Source of the DNA: Pseudomonas antarctica
GTDB lineage: Bacteria; Pseudomonadota; Gammaproteobacteria; Pseudomonadales; Pseudomonadaceae
Reading direction: 5' to 3'
NCBI RefSeq assembly: GCF_001647715.1
Contig: NZ_CP015600.1
Span: 2,914,001-2,978,000, forward strand
Length of the DNA: 64,000 nucleotides
Shown: piece by piece, positions 43,036 to 51,895 of the stretch
How the letters are laid out: every line of letters starts with the position of its first letter
Position numbering within the stretch: position 1 is the stretch's first letter
Program-made: the position numbers and the translations under genes
Notes under the pieces: model-generated
Databases searched by the model: none
Told to the model about the DNA's origin: nothing
What the model saw: the letters and a program-made list of their open reading frames with translations, nothing else

Positions 43036-43748
43036 ATCACATGGGCCCGCTGCAACTCGGTCAAGGACAGCGCCTTGAGCTGCGCCAGCAGCGGGTCACG
43101 CCGGTCTCGCGGGTGAGGCAGGTCCACCGCCAGTGTCTGACGAATGCTGCTTGGCCGGTTGTCCATCACCAGCACCCGGTCACTCAGGTACAGCGCCTCG
43201 TCCACATCGTGGGTCACCAGCAGCAGGGCAATGGCATGGTGCTCGGCCAGTTGCAGCAGCAAGTCCTGCAGTTTCATGCGGGTGAAAGCGTCCACCGCGC
43301 TGAAGGGCTCATCGAGCAATAGCACCTGCGGGCGTGAATACAGGCCGCGCGCGATGGCCACCCGTTGCGCCATGCCGCCGGACAAGGCCTTGGGCAGCGC
43401 CTGGGCGAAGCCCGCGAGGCCGACTTCTTCGATCAACTGCGTGACCCAGGCCTTGTCATAGTGGCTGTCATCGCTGAAACCGATGTTTTGCTCCACCGTC
43501 AGCCAAGGCATCAGCCGGGGCTCCTGGAATACAAAAGCGACCTCGCCTGAGGGGCTGCGCAGTTCACCCTGGAAGTCCTTTTCCAGGCCGGCGACGATGC
43601 GCAACAACGTGCTTTTGCCGCATCCGCTGGGGCCCAGCAGGCTCACGGCTTCGCGCGGTAGCAACGCCAGGTGTACATTTTTCAGCACTGTGGTGCTGGC
43701 AAAGTTTTTACGCGCGACGTGAATCTCTAATAACGGTTGCATGCTCAT
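43032..43748 (-). CDS. ABC transporter ATP-binding protein, SsuB/TauB type
   Basis: A 238-residue ATPase: Walker A GPSGCGKSTLLRIVAGLE near residue 38, Q-loop FVFQEPRLMPWLTV, signature ALSGGMAQRVAIARGL, Walker B LLLDEPFSAVDAFTR, and H-loop LLVTHDVDEALYL. The Q-loop and Asp-Ala D-loop are typical of sulfonate/nitrate/taurine uptake systems. It overlaps the permease gene by four bases. Confidence 0.9.
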   Translation of the reverse strand: MSMQPLLEIHVARKNFASTTVLKNVHLALLPREAVSLLGPSGCGKSTLLRIVAGLEKDFQGELRSPSGEVAFVFQEPRLMPWLTVEQNIGFSDDSHYDKAWVTQLIEEVGLAGFAQALPKALSGGMAQRVAIARGLYSRPQVLLLDEPFSAVDAFTRMKLQDLLLQLAEHHAIALLLVTHDVDEALYLSDRVLVMDNRPSSIRQTLAVDLPHPRDRRDPLLAQLKALSLTELQRAHVI

Positions 43749-44575
43749 TGCTCCGCGCCTTGGCCATTGAAGGTGTCACGCCAGGCCAGACAGCGTTTCT
43801 CCAGTGCCGCGAGCACGCCATCGCTGACCTTGCCCAACAGCGCCAGCACGATGATTGCCGCCAGCACGATGTCCGGCCGCGAGGTTTCCCGACCATCACT
43901 GAGCAAGTAGCCCAGGCCCTTGGTGGCCGCGATCAGTTCGGCGGCCACCAGAAACATCCAGGCCAGGCTCAGGCCGCTGCGCAGCCCGGTAAACAGGCCG
44001 GGCAGGGCGGCGGGCAAGAGAATCCGGCGCACCAGGCGTGGCCTGCTGAAACCGTACATTTGCCCGACTTCCACCAGCTTGCGGTCGATATCACGAATCG
44101 CCGCGACGCCATTGAGGTACACCGGGAAGAACGCGCCAATCGCGATCAGCACGATCTTCGAGGTTTCATCGATGCCCAGCCACAGCAGCAACAGGGGTAC
44201 CCAGGCCAGGCTCGGAATTGAGCGCAACCCGGCAAACGTTGGCTCCAGGTAGGCTTCGGCTTCACGGCTCAAGCCCACCCAGGCGGCGAAGATCAAGGCC
44301 AGGCTCGCGCCAATGGTGAAGCCCGCCAACACCCGCAACAGGCTGGCGCTGATGTGTTTCCACAACGCGCCCTCGGCCAGGTCGGTGAGCGTCACCGCAA
44401 TCTCGCTGGGGGCCGGCATCTGGTAGGATGGCAGCCAGCCGATACGCACGACCACTTCCAGCACCAGCAGGATCAGCACCGGCAACAGCAGCCCCTTGAG
44501 CCGCCGAGGCCAGGCGCTGCGGTTGATGGCGACCGGCGCGGGAAGGGCCGTTGTTTGGATTCTGCTGGTCATCAC
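43745..44575 (-). CDS. ABC transporter permease, SsuC type
   Basis: A 276-residue inner-membrane permease with six helices, starting around LLLPVLILLVLEVVVRIGWL, and the coupling loop YGFSRPRLVRRILLPAALPG near residue 182. It forms the channel of a sulfonate-type importer. ATG 44575 or 44572 are both possible, eight bases after the binding-protein stop. Confidence 0.9.
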   Translation of the reverse strand: MMTSRIQTTALPAPVAINRSAWPRRLKGLLLPVLILLVLEVVVRIGWLPSYQMPAPSEIAVTLTDLAEGALWKHISASLLRVLAGFTIGASLALIFAAWVGLSREAEAYLEPTFAGLRSIPSLAWVPLLLLWLGIDETSKIVLIAIGAFFPVYLNGVAAIRDIDRKLVEVGQMYGFSRPRLVRRILLPAALPGLFTGLRSGLSLAWMFLVAAELIAATKGLGYLLSDGRETSRPDIVLAAIIVLALLGKVSDGVLAALEKRCLAWRDTFNGQGAEQ

Positions 44576-44582
44576 GCTCCCC

Positions 44583-45554
44583 TTACTGCTTTGGCAGCGC
44601 CTGGCCGAAAGAGGTGTCGATCAATTGGTCGATCACCTGGTCCACGTTCACGCCACGGCGCACCAATTCCTCGGACACCAGGATCGGCGCAGCGGCCTTG
44701 GAGGACAGCACATCCTGGGCGGTCAGCAACGGGCTGCCGAGGTCGGTGCGCGACAGTTGCAGCTTGGCCACTTCCAGCGGCAGGCCGGCTTCGTCGGCGA
44801 GCAATTTGGCGAAATCATCCGGGTGTTTCACTGCCCAGTCGCGGGCTTTTTCATAGGCGCCGAGCACCTTGCTGATGGTCTGCGGATGCTCCTTGGCGTA
44901 CTGCTCGGTGACGCTGACCACGCCGTAGCTGTTGAAGTCCTTGTTGCGGTACAGCAGGCGTGAGCCGGCCTGAATTTCACTGGCGGCCATGTGCGGGTCG
45001 AGACCGGCCCAGGCGTCTACGTCACCTTTTTCCAGCGCCGTGCGGCCGTCGGGGTGTTGCAGGTGAACTAACTCGACGTCGTCTTTTTTCAGCCCGGCTT
45101 GTTGCAGGCTGCGCAGGGTGAACAGGTACGGGTCGGTGCCTTTGGTGGCGGCGATTTTCTTGCCTTTCAGATCCGTCACGCGGTTGAACGGCGAGTCTTT
45201 GCGCACCACCAGCGCGGTCCACTCGGCGCGGCTGTAGACGTACACCGATTTGATCGGGCTGCCATTGGCGCGGCTCAACACCGCCGACAGGCTGGCGGAC
45301 GAGGCAAAGTCGACGCCGCCGCTGTTGAGGTATTCCAGCGAGCGGTTGCTGCCTTGGCTCAGTACCCAGCCGACTTTGCTGTTCGGCAGCGCTTGTTCCA
45401 GCCAGCCGAAATGCTTGAGCACCAGGCTGACCGGTGAGTAGTAGGCGTAATCCAGGTTGACTTGCGCGGGGTCGGCTTCGGCGGCGAAGGCTTGCGGTTG
45501 CACACACAAGATGAGGGCGCAGGCGCCCAGTAAGCGTTGGGTGAAGGGTTTCAT
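44583..45554 (-). CDS. Aliphatic sulfonate-type ABC substrate-binding protein
   Basis: A 323-residue periplasmic protein with a Sec signal (MKPFTQRLLGACALILCVQP, cut after AFA). The mature part has NLDYAYYSPVSLVLKHFG, DLKGKKIAATKGTDPY and GDVDAWAGLDPHMAASE, typical of SsuA-like proteins. ATG 45554 follows CGGAG. It begins a three-gene operon (binding protein, permease, ATPase). No SsuD/SsuE oxygenase genes are nearby, so the substrate may be processed elsewhere. Confidence 0.88.
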   Translation of the reverse strand: MKPFTQRLLGACALILCVQPQAFAAEADPAQVNLDYAYYSPVSLVLKHFGWLEQALPNSKVGWVLSQGSNRSLEYLNSGGVDFASSASLSAVLSRANGSPIKSVYVYSRAEWTALVVRKDSPFNRVTDLKGKKIAATKGTDPYLFTLRSLQQAGLKKDDVELVHLQHPDGRTALEKGDVDAWAGLDPHMAASEIQAGSRLLYRNKDFNSYGVVSVTEQYAKEHPQTISKVLGAYEKARDWAVKHPDDFAKLLADEAGLPLEVAKLQLSRTDLGSPLLTAQDVLSSKAAAPILVSEELVRRGVNVDQVIDQLIDTSFGQALPKQ

Positions 45555-45873
45555 GGAACAGCTCCGGACAAGGCGGTGAGAGAAGGCTTTTCTTATATTC
45601 AGAAAATTGAAATGACATGTTCCATCATGCTCAATCGGAATATGCAGTCTCTGTGCCATCTGTTGTCGGGGCGTATTTGCTGGGGTTCAGGTCAATTGTG
45701 TTGTGGTGTGAGAGGGCAGTGTGTTGATCCGCTGTTGCCAGGTGAACAGTGCGTATATATCCATATCGAATAAATAAAGAGTTATATATTCCTTTTAATG
45801 GATGATTGAGTGGCGCATTTTGAGGGCCTGCGCATTCGTGCGGATTGACCCAACAGCCAAAAGGAAAGCCGAC
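45555..45873. promoter_or_regulatory. Divergent promoter region between the sulfonate operon and the SsuF-like gene
   Basis: About 320 bases with AT-rich tracts (for example near 45754-45800). I see no gene and no definite operator. Such sulfonate regions usually carry CysB-family activator sites, but I cannot point to one with confidence. Confidence 0.4.
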
Positions 45874-46089
45874 ATGACTATTAAAGCGATCAACGTGCGC
45901 AACCAGTTCAAGGGCGTGATCAAGGAAATTCTGCTGGGGGAAGTGGTGTCCGAAATCGACGTGCAGACCGCGTCCGGCATCGTCACCTCTGTGATCACCA
46001 CCCGCTCGGTGCGTGACCTGGAATTGAAAGTGGGCAGCGAAGTGATTGCCTTTGTGAAGTCGACCGAAGTGTCCATCGCCAAGCTGTAA
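45874..46089 (+). CDS. ssuF: Molybdopterin-binding (TOBE/Mop) small protein, SsuF-like
   Basis: A 71-residue Mop-domain protein: AINVRNQFKGVIKEILLGEV, VSEIDVQTASGIVTSVITTR, then VGSEVIAFVKSTEVSIAKL. Small molbindins bind molybdate or related oxyanions as oligomers. In P. putida the ssu cluster includes ssuF, a protein of the same size and type needed for growth on sulfonates, and this gene is divergent from a sulfonate-type operon. ATG 45874 follows AAGGA by eight bases. Confidence 0.8.
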   Translation: MTIKAINVRNQFKGVIKEILLGEVVSEIDVQTASGIVTSVITTRSVRDLELKVGSEVIAFVKSTEVSIAKL

Positions 46090-46190
46090 ACCCCGATCAT
46101 TTGGGGGGGGCTGGCTTGCCTGTGATAGTCATAGGTATCTACGCAACTCTTTGTGTTGCTTTGCGCCTGTTAGGGGGTTAGGTAGATTGA

Positions 46191-46528
46191 GTACATATCC
46201 GTTGCTGCGGTTACGGCTGCTTAGGGTTCCGCCCTTACGGCGGGTCACTTTTTTACAAAGCGCCTAAAAAAGTAACCAAAAAACGCTTTGCCCCACCACT
46301 CGGTGCCTCGCCTGGGCTCGGCATGCCCGCACTCCGGCTTGAATCCGTGGGCCGCCGCAATGGGCCATCCTTGGCCCAGTGCGGCTAACCCGGCGTCCTG
46401 CCGGGTTACCCACGGATTCAAGCCTGCGTTCGGCCATCGTGGTTAACGGGGCCTGTCAGATCAAGATCAAAAGCAGATCAAAAGCAGAGCACGGCGGCCT
46501 GGTAGCCGACCTGAGTGGTAGAAGCCAC
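46191..46528 (+). repeat. Structured dispersed repeat, copy B
   Basis: Nearly identical to 16503-16832, with a few single-base differences and a short extra AT/AG-rich insertion. The main stem is GGCTTGAATCCGTGGG at 46337-46352 with CCCACGGATTCAAGCC at 46409-46424. It lies in a 1.16-kb gene-free stretch (46090-47248). Confidence 0.88.
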
Positions 46529-46547
46529 AGCAGGGCAAAAGCACAGC

Positions 46548-46578
46548 AGAAGCAGATCAGAAGCAGATCAGAAGCAGA
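46548..46578 (+). repeat. Short tandem repeat, 11-base unit
   Basis: The unit AGAAGCAGATC occurs twice and then a nine-base partial copy, between copy B and the REPIN. Similar AGCAGATCAAA runs occur at the ends of all three large repeats, so copy number here may vary among strains. Confidence 0.75.
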
Positions 46579-46588
46579 ATTGCTTTTC

Positions 46589-46690
46589 TGTGGGAGCTGG
46601 CTTGCCTGCGATGCGGACACCTCGGTCCACCAAGTACACCGAGTTGATGCTATCGCAGCGGTTCGGCGGTCCGACAAGCCAGCTCCCACA
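46589..46690. repeat. REPIN between inverted copies B and C
   Basis: TGTGGGAGCTGGCTTG at 46589-46604 pairs perfectly with CAAGCCAGCTCCCACA at 46675-46690. A further half-REP with CAAGCCAGCTCCCACA occurs near 47206-47222. Confidence 0.88.
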
Positions 46691-46747
46691 TTTGATTAGG
46701 TTCAGCTTCCAAGATCAGGTCGGCTGTCAGGCCGCCTCGGTTTTGCT

Positions 46748-47085
46748 TTTGATCTAACCACTCAGGTCGGCTACTAGGCCGGCGTGCTCTGCTTTTGATC
46801 TTGATCTGTTTTTGATTTTGATCTTAGGCGCCCCGTTAACCACGCTGGCCGAACGCAGGCTTTGGAGCGTGGGTAACCCGGCAGGACGCCGGGTTAGCCG
46901 CACTGGGCCAAGGATGGCCCATGGCGGCGGCCCACGGTCCAAAGCCTGCGTGAGGGCACACCGAGCCTAGGCGAGGTGCCGAGTGGTGGGGCAAGAGCCC
47001 TTTGGTTACTTTGGGGCTTTTCCAAAGTGACCCGCCGTAAGGGCGGAACCCATGTCAGCCGTGACCCAAACAACGGATATGTACT
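46748..47085 (-). repeat. Structured dispersed repeat, copy C (inverted, diverged)
   Basis: On the minus strand this copies A and B with many substitutions, yet the stems remain paired by changes on both sides: GGCTTTGGAGCGTGGG (plus strand 46858-46873) with CCCACGGTCCAAAGCC at 46931-46946, and GGTTACTTTGG at 47004-47014 with CCAAAGTGACC at 47022-47032. Outer boundaries are approximate. Confidence 0.82.
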
Positions 47086-47248
47086 CAGCGCCCCCCCGAC
47101 AACCACAGCACTCAACCCGTAAAAAAAGAGGTGTAGATACCTATGCCGCGATAGCGGTCTATCAGTCACATCACATGGATGGTAAATGCGAAGCCGTCAT
47201 CGCAGGCAAGCCAGCTCCCACATGGAGAGAGGCCCGCCCGCCTGGCCG

Positions 47249-50200
47249 TTAGTTAATGCGCGGGCCACCGCCGCCGGGTGCATGGGGTTGTGGTCTCTCC
47301 GGCGGCGCATCACTCGGCAAGCTTTTCGGCGGTGTGTTCGGGTCTTCGTAATGCTTGTGCAAGTCCCCGTCCAGTCGGTTACTCGAGGAGCCACCTTTTT
47401 GCGGGGTCTCGTCAAAGTGTTCCCACTCGGATTGCTGGAAGCGAAAAATACTGTCGTCGGTCGGCGTGTCGCGGCCTTTGTAGTGGTGGATTTCGTAGTG
47501 GGCGTATTCGACCTTGTCGGCCCAGTTGTCCTGCAATAAACCGTCGCCGGCCAGGTCGCGGTACCAGTCGTTTTCTTTCTCGGTGGCTTTCTGTTTTTTG
47601 TTGTGGTCGACAAAGTAGCCGATGATCCCGCCGACTACCGCCAGCACCACACCCACCAGGAACAGCGGCCCGGTCAATGCCGCCGCCGTGCCCGCGCCAA
47701 ACAGTGCGGCGGCGCCGAGCACCCCGGCCGATGCGCCGAACGCACCGCCCGCCACTTGCAGGCCACCCGCCGCCTGGGCCAGCGGGTCTTTGCTGTCGAC
47801 CCCACTCTTGATCGCCAGGGCGCCCAACACGATATCGGCAAAACCCCCGACGATATCCGTGGCCGGGCCCAGGACCTTGATCACCGAACCGGCAATCTTC
47901 GCCGACTTGGACGCACCCAACTTGGCCGCGCCTGCTGCCGCCAGGCCGTCATCCAGGTGAGTGGCCAGGCCTTCGGTGGCCTCGGTGACGGCTTTGTCGC
48001 CCTCGCCGAACATTGTCGAGATGCCGTCGTACTGGCTGTCGGGCACGGCATCGAGGGCACTGGTAATCTTGGCTTTGACGTCGCTTGGCAACTCGTTGAC
48101 GCGAAACTCGAAGTTAGGCTCCTGCAGCCCGTTCTTGCCCCAAATCTCCGGCAAGGTCTTGTCCAGGCCGAGGAAGTCCACCAGGCCGCCTTTGCCCAAG
48201 GTCTCGCCGATCTTGTCGCCCAGGCGCACAAAGTGGCTGGAACCGCCGGCAAAGCTGAGGAAATCCTTGGCGATGGACATCCGCTGCGCCGGGGTTTCAC
48301 CGAGCTTGCCGCCTTTGCCCACCAGTTGGTAAATCGCTGAAAACAGCGTCACGCCGGCGCCGAGGGAGCCAAGAATGCCCTTGCTGTTAAGGGTGTTGAA
48401 GACCTCGCCGAGCATGCCGCGATCGGCCACTGCGATATAGGGTTTGTTCAGTGCGCTTTTCAGGTCGGCTTCGCTGATGGAGCCGTTGTTCTTGTAGACC
48501 TCACCCAACTCTTCCAGAGCCTTGGTCACCCCGGCCGACTTTTCCTTGCCCTGCAAGCCTTCGTTGAGGAACTTCTCGAGGGTTTCCTGGGTACGGCGCG
48601 GCAGGTCGAGCAGGGTGCCTTTCAATACACCCTTGAGCAGGCCGAACAGGTCCTTGGTGGCCAGTTCCTTGTTCTCGTCGGAGATCTTGCTCGGGTCCGA
48701 AAGAATCGCATTGAGGTCGGTGGTCAAACCATCGGCCTGGATATTCTGCGCCGCTTTGCTGGCCGCTTCGGGATCGAACAGTGACAGCGAGGTCAGGGTG
48801 TCGCTCAGGTCTTTTTGCGCCTCGGAGGTCTTGCCCTGGTTTTGCAGGTCCTTGAGGTACAGCACGTAATCCGGGTTGGATGTGAGGTCCAGCAGCTTCT
48901 GCTTGATCTCGTCCTTGTTCGGCAGCTTGTTGATCGCGTCGTCCATCTTCGACTTGTAGTCGGCCTGCACGGTCGGGTCTTTGAACAGTTCGCCGATCTG
49001 CTGTTGCACGGCCTTGCCGTCGATGATGTCGTGCATGTCGGCCGAGGTCAGCTCGGTCTGCTTGTCATCGAACTCGCGCCAGGTGGTGTTGAACGGGCGC
49101 TTGGATTCTTCGTAGCCGGTGATGCCGTGGCCATTCTGGTAGGCGGCCTGGGCTTCCAGGGCGCGCACCAGCTTGGCCCGCGGGTCATCCTTGGGAATCG
49201 AGCCGTCTTTGACGCCGGCGCGGTAGGTGTCGATCAGTTGGGTGGTGGCCAGTTCGCTGACGCTCAGGGTTGGCGACTTGTCGTCTTTTTCATCGGCGTG
49301 CACGCCGGTGTCCATGTTCAGCACATCCAGGTCAGCGGACTTGGGCAGGTTGTGCTTCGTGCGGGTGTCATCGACTGCACCGGCACTGAAGGCGTCCCAC
49401 TTGGCCTTGACGTCATCGTAGAGCTGCGGGCTCAGTTCCTTGGACACGATGACTTTGCCTTCGCTGGTCTCGTAGCGGATCAGGCCATCGCCCAGTTCAT
49501 CGGGGGAACCAAAGGTGATGTCGGTATTTTTCAGGAAGTCATTCGGCCCCGCCAGCTTGTAGCCTTCGCTTTCGCTGGTGTGGATTTTGTCCCAGGTGTC
49601 ATGCGCGGTGGCGACACTCTTGAACAGCTCGGGGCTGACATTCGAGGACACCACCACCTTGGTGCCGTCATGGAGTTCGTAGGTGAGGATGCTGTCTTTC
49701 TGGTCGTTGTTCCAACTGAACGTCTTGTAGTCATTCAGGCCCGGCACTGGCGTGTTGGCGTCGGCCAGTGTCGCGCCGTTATTCAGTTCGCCTTCCACCA
49801 CGGCCTTCTTGCCCGGGTCGGTATAGACCTCGTGCAGGCCGGCCAGGTAGTCGAACAGCTTGGGGTTGTCATCACGGGCCACGACCATTTTCTGGCCGTT
49901 GCTTTCGAAGCGGATCAGCCCCGGGCCGACTTCATCGACCGGGCCGACGGTGGTGCCACCATACGGCGGCCACACTTCGTTATCGCTGGCGCGCTTGTAG
50001 CCGGCGTCTTCGCTGCTGGTGAGGCCGGTGAAACTCGCATAGTCGTCCTTGGCTTTCTGGAAGGCTTCGGGGTTGTCACGCTGGCTGATAACGACCTTGG
50101 TGCCGTCCTGGGTTTCATAGCGGATCACGCCGGGGCCGGTTTCATCAGGCGGGCCGAGAGATTTGTAATCGGCGAGTTTTTCCGGTGCCTTGCCGTCCGC

Positions 50201-50596
50201 GCCCAGGCTCTGGTAACCGGCGTTCTGGCTGGCAACCACGCCGGAGAGGGACTTGAAGTCTGCGCTGACTTGCTTGAACAGGTCCGGGCTGTCGTGCTCG
50301 CTGACGATGACCTTCTTGCCGTCCTGGGTCTCGTAACGAATCAGCCCCGGGCCCACTTCATCCGGCGGGCCGATGGCCTTGTAGTCAGACAGAGCAGGTG
50401 GCGGCGTGGCGTCCTTGGCCGCCAGTTCGTAGCCTTGTTGCTTGCTGGCATCGAGCCCCGATGGCGTCTTGTCCTGGGACTCGACTTTCTTGTTTGCACT
50501 GTTCTTGAGTAGCACATGGAACGCTGCGGCTGACTTAAGCGGCGTACCGGGAAGGGATTTGGGGTCGGACGAACGATCAAGGGGCTGGGTCGCCAT
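47249..50596 (-). CDS. Large repeat-containing protein, possible HrpK/HrpF-like type III translocator
   Basis: A 1115-residue protein. Residues 55-415 hold five repeats of about 72 residues, starting at 55, 127, 199, about 271 and 345, each with GY...DYK..GPPDE.GPGLIRYE...KVVVS....P.LF. The middle (about 415-740) is helical. The C-terminal third has glycine/alanine-rich hydrophobic segments (for example GPATDIVGGFADIVLGALAI and TGPLFLVGVVLAVVGGIIGY), then a polar, Pro-rich tail. There is no Sec signal. N-terminal repeats plus C-terminal membrane segments recall the HrpF/NolX/HrpK translocators, but no type III genes are nearby; the assignment is tentative. Confidence 0.55.
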   Translation of the reverse strand: MATQPLDRSSDPKSLPGTPLKSAAAFHVLLKNSANKKVESQDKTPSGLDASKQQGYELAAKDATPPPALSDYKAIGPPDEVGPGLIRYETQDGKKVIVSEHDSPDLFKQVSADFKSLSGVVASQNAGYQSLGADGKAPEKLADYKSLGPPDETGPGVIRYETQDGTKVVISQRDNPEAFQKAKDDYASFTGLTSSEDAGYKRASDNEVWPPYGGTTVGPVDEVGPGLIRFESNGQKMVVARDDNPKLFDYLAGLHEVYTDPGKKAVVEGELNNGATLADANTPVPGLNDYKTFSWNNDQKDSILTYELHDGTKVVVSSNVSPELFKSVATAHDTWDKIHTSESEGYKLAGPNDFLKNTDITFGSPDELGDGLIRYETSEGKVIVSKELSPQLYDDVKAKWDAFSAGAVDDTRTKHNLPKSADLDVLNMDTGVHADEKDDKSPTLSVSELATTQLIDTYRAGVKDGSIPKDDPRAKLVRALEAQAAYQNGHGITGYEESKRPFNTTWREFDDKQTELTSADMHDIIDGKAVQQQIGELFKDPTVQADYKSKMDDAINKLPNKDEIKQKLLDLTSNPDYVLYLKDLQNQGKTSEAQKDLSDTLTSLSLFDPEAASKAAQNIQADGLTTDLNAILSDPSKISDENKELATKDLFGLLKGVLKGTLLDLPRRTQETLEKFLNEGLQGKEKSAGVTKALEELGEVYKNNGSISEADLKSALNKPYIAVADRGMLGEVFNTLNSKGILGSLGAGVTLFSAIYQLVGKGGKLGETPAQRMSIAKDFLSFAGGSSHFVRLGDKIGETLGKGGLVDFLGLDKTLPEIWGKNGLQEPNFEFRVNELPSDVKAKITSALDAVPDSQYDGISTMFGEGDKAVTEATEGLATHLDDGLAAAGAAKLGASKSAKIAGSVIKVLGPATDIVGGFADIVLGALAIKSGVDSKDPLAQAAGGLQVAGGAFGASAGVLGAAALFGAGTAAALTGPLFLVGVVLAVVGGIIGYFVDHNKKQKATEKENDWYRDLAGDGLLQDNWADKVEYAHYEIHHYKGRDTPTDDSIFRFQQSEWEHFDETPQKGGSSSNRLDGDLHKHYEDPNTPPKSLPSDAPPERPQPHAPGGGGPRIN

Positions 50597-50607
50597 GCCA
50601 TGGAACT

Positions 50608-50653
50608 CCTGCTGTTGCCGGTGGGACTGAAAGGCAAAAACAGTAACAGCAGG
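50608..50653 (-). promoter_or_regulatory. Leader hairpin covering the ribosome binding site of the large repeat protein
   Basis: On the minus strand CCTGCTGTT (50653-50645) can pair perfectly with AACAGCAGG (50616-50608) over a 28-base loop. The second arm contains part of the AGGAG Shine-Dalgarno that precedes ATG 50596. Folding would hide the ribosome site, suggesting translational control. Confidence 0.5.
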
Positions 50654-50690
50654 GGTTCGGCACTCGCTGCGAAACGTTGTGAATTGCGCC

Positions 50691-51836
50691 CTAACGGTGA
50701 CGCAGTGCGTGCGCCATGCGTTGCAGGCCTTCTTCGAGCATCGCCCGTGGGCAGCCGAAGTTCAGGCGTACAAACTGCTGGCTGTCATCGCCGAATTCGA
50801 TGCCTGCGCTCAAGCCGACCTTGGCCTGTTCCAGGAAGAATTGCTGTGGGTCATCCAGGCCCAGGGCGCTGCAATCCAGCCAAGCCAGAAAGGTGCCCTG
50901 AGGGGCATGCATCACCACACCCGGCAAACGGGTTTGCACGGCATTGAGCAGATAGTCACGGTTGGCTTGCAGGTACTGCACCAGCGCGTCCAGCCAGTCG
51001 CTGCACTGGCTATAGGCGGCGCGGGTGGCTTCCAGGCCCAGCGGGCTGACACTGTCGACCATGCCGCAGCGGGCATTATTGAAGCGCTCGCGCACCTCGG
51101 CGTTCTGCACCACGGCAAAGCAGGTCTTCAAACCGGCCACGTTGTAGGCCTTGCTCGCCGACATCAGGGTAATGGTGCGCTGGGCGATTTCGGGACTGAG
51201 GCTGGCGGTAGGGATGTGGCGGCGGCCATCGAAGCACAGTTCGGCATGGATTTCGTCGCTGATGATCAGCGCGCCGTTTTCCAGGCAGGCGTTGGCCACG
51301 GCGAGCAGTTCTTCGCGGGGGAAGACTTTGCCCATGGGGTTGTGCGGGTTGCTCAGCAACAGTGCACCGGCGCCGGTCAGTGCCTGGCGTATCGCGGGCA
51401 TTGGTGTGATGTATTCGCCGTTGATCAGTTCGAACGGCACTTCGATACGCGGCAGGTTCCAGTGACCCGGTGCCAAGCGGATCGGCCGGTAATTGGGGGT
51501 TTGCAGCACCACCGGTTGGCCCGGTTGCACAAACGCATGCAGGGCCATATTGAAGCCGGGCTCGACGCCGGGCAGGAACAACAGCTCTTCAGGCTGCACG
51601 CGCCAGGCGTATTTGGCCCACAGGTCAGCGACGATGGCTTCGCGCACGTCCGGGCCGGCGACGCTGTAGCCAAGGATTTGCTGATCAAGGCGAGCATGCA
51701 GCGCGTGCAATATCGCGGGTGGCGCGGCGATATCCATGTCGGCGATCCACATCGGCAAGATGTCTTGCGGGTAGCGGCTCCACTTGGTGCTGCCGGTGCC
51801 GAGGCGGGGGTGGATCGTGTCGAAATCAAAGCTCAT
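50691..51836 (-). CDS. MalY/PatB-family PLP-dependent C-S lyase
   Basis: A 381-residue class I/II aminotransferase-fold protein of the MalY/PatB group, which cleaves cystathionine or cysteine conjugates to a thiol, pyruvate and ammonia. Evidence: MSFDFDTIHPRLGTGSTKWS, LPMWIADMDIAAPPAI, NPHNPMGKVF, SDEIHAELCFDG and the PLP Lys in MSASKAYNVAGLK. It lies downstream of the azoreductase operon, 59 bases away, and may be part of it. Confidence 0.9.
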   Translation of the reverse strand: MSFDFDTIHPRLGTGSTKWSRYPQDILPMWIADMDIAAPPAILHALHARLDQQILGYSVAGPDVREAIVADLWAKYAWRVQPEELLFLPGVEPGFNMALHAFVQPGQPVVLQTPNYRPIRLAPGHWNLPRIEVPFELINGEYITPMPAIRQALTGAGALLLSNPHNPMGKVFPREELLAVANACLENGALIISDEIHAELCFDGRRHIPTASLSPEIAQRTITLMSASKAYNVAGLKTCFAVVQNAEVRERFNNARCGMVDSVSPLGLEATRAAYSQCSDWLDALVQYLQANRDYLLNAVQTRLPGVVMHAPQGTFLAWLDCSALGLDDPQQFFLEQAKVGLSAGIEFGDDSQQFVRLNFGCPRAMLEEGLQRMAHALRHR

Positions 51837-51895
51837 GGGCGGCTCGTATCAGAGAGGCAGGTGCAAGAATGGCGCTGATTCTAGCGCCATTAATT

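Noticed and set aside
46548-46578. CRISPR-like short repeats
   Set aside because: The 11-base units are directly adjacent, too short and without spacers or cas genes.
46379-46942. Short frames inside the dispersed repeats
   Set aside because: They are not kept among the three copies and are interrupted by the structured stems.
48815-50512. Plus-strand open frame of 565 codons
   Set aside because: Antisense to the repeat protein; its repetition only mirrors the 72-residue repeats on the other strand.
50597-50690. Possible hrp box upstream of the large repeat protein
   Set aside because: A GAACC and a CCAC element are present, but the spacing is 29 bases instead of 15-16.
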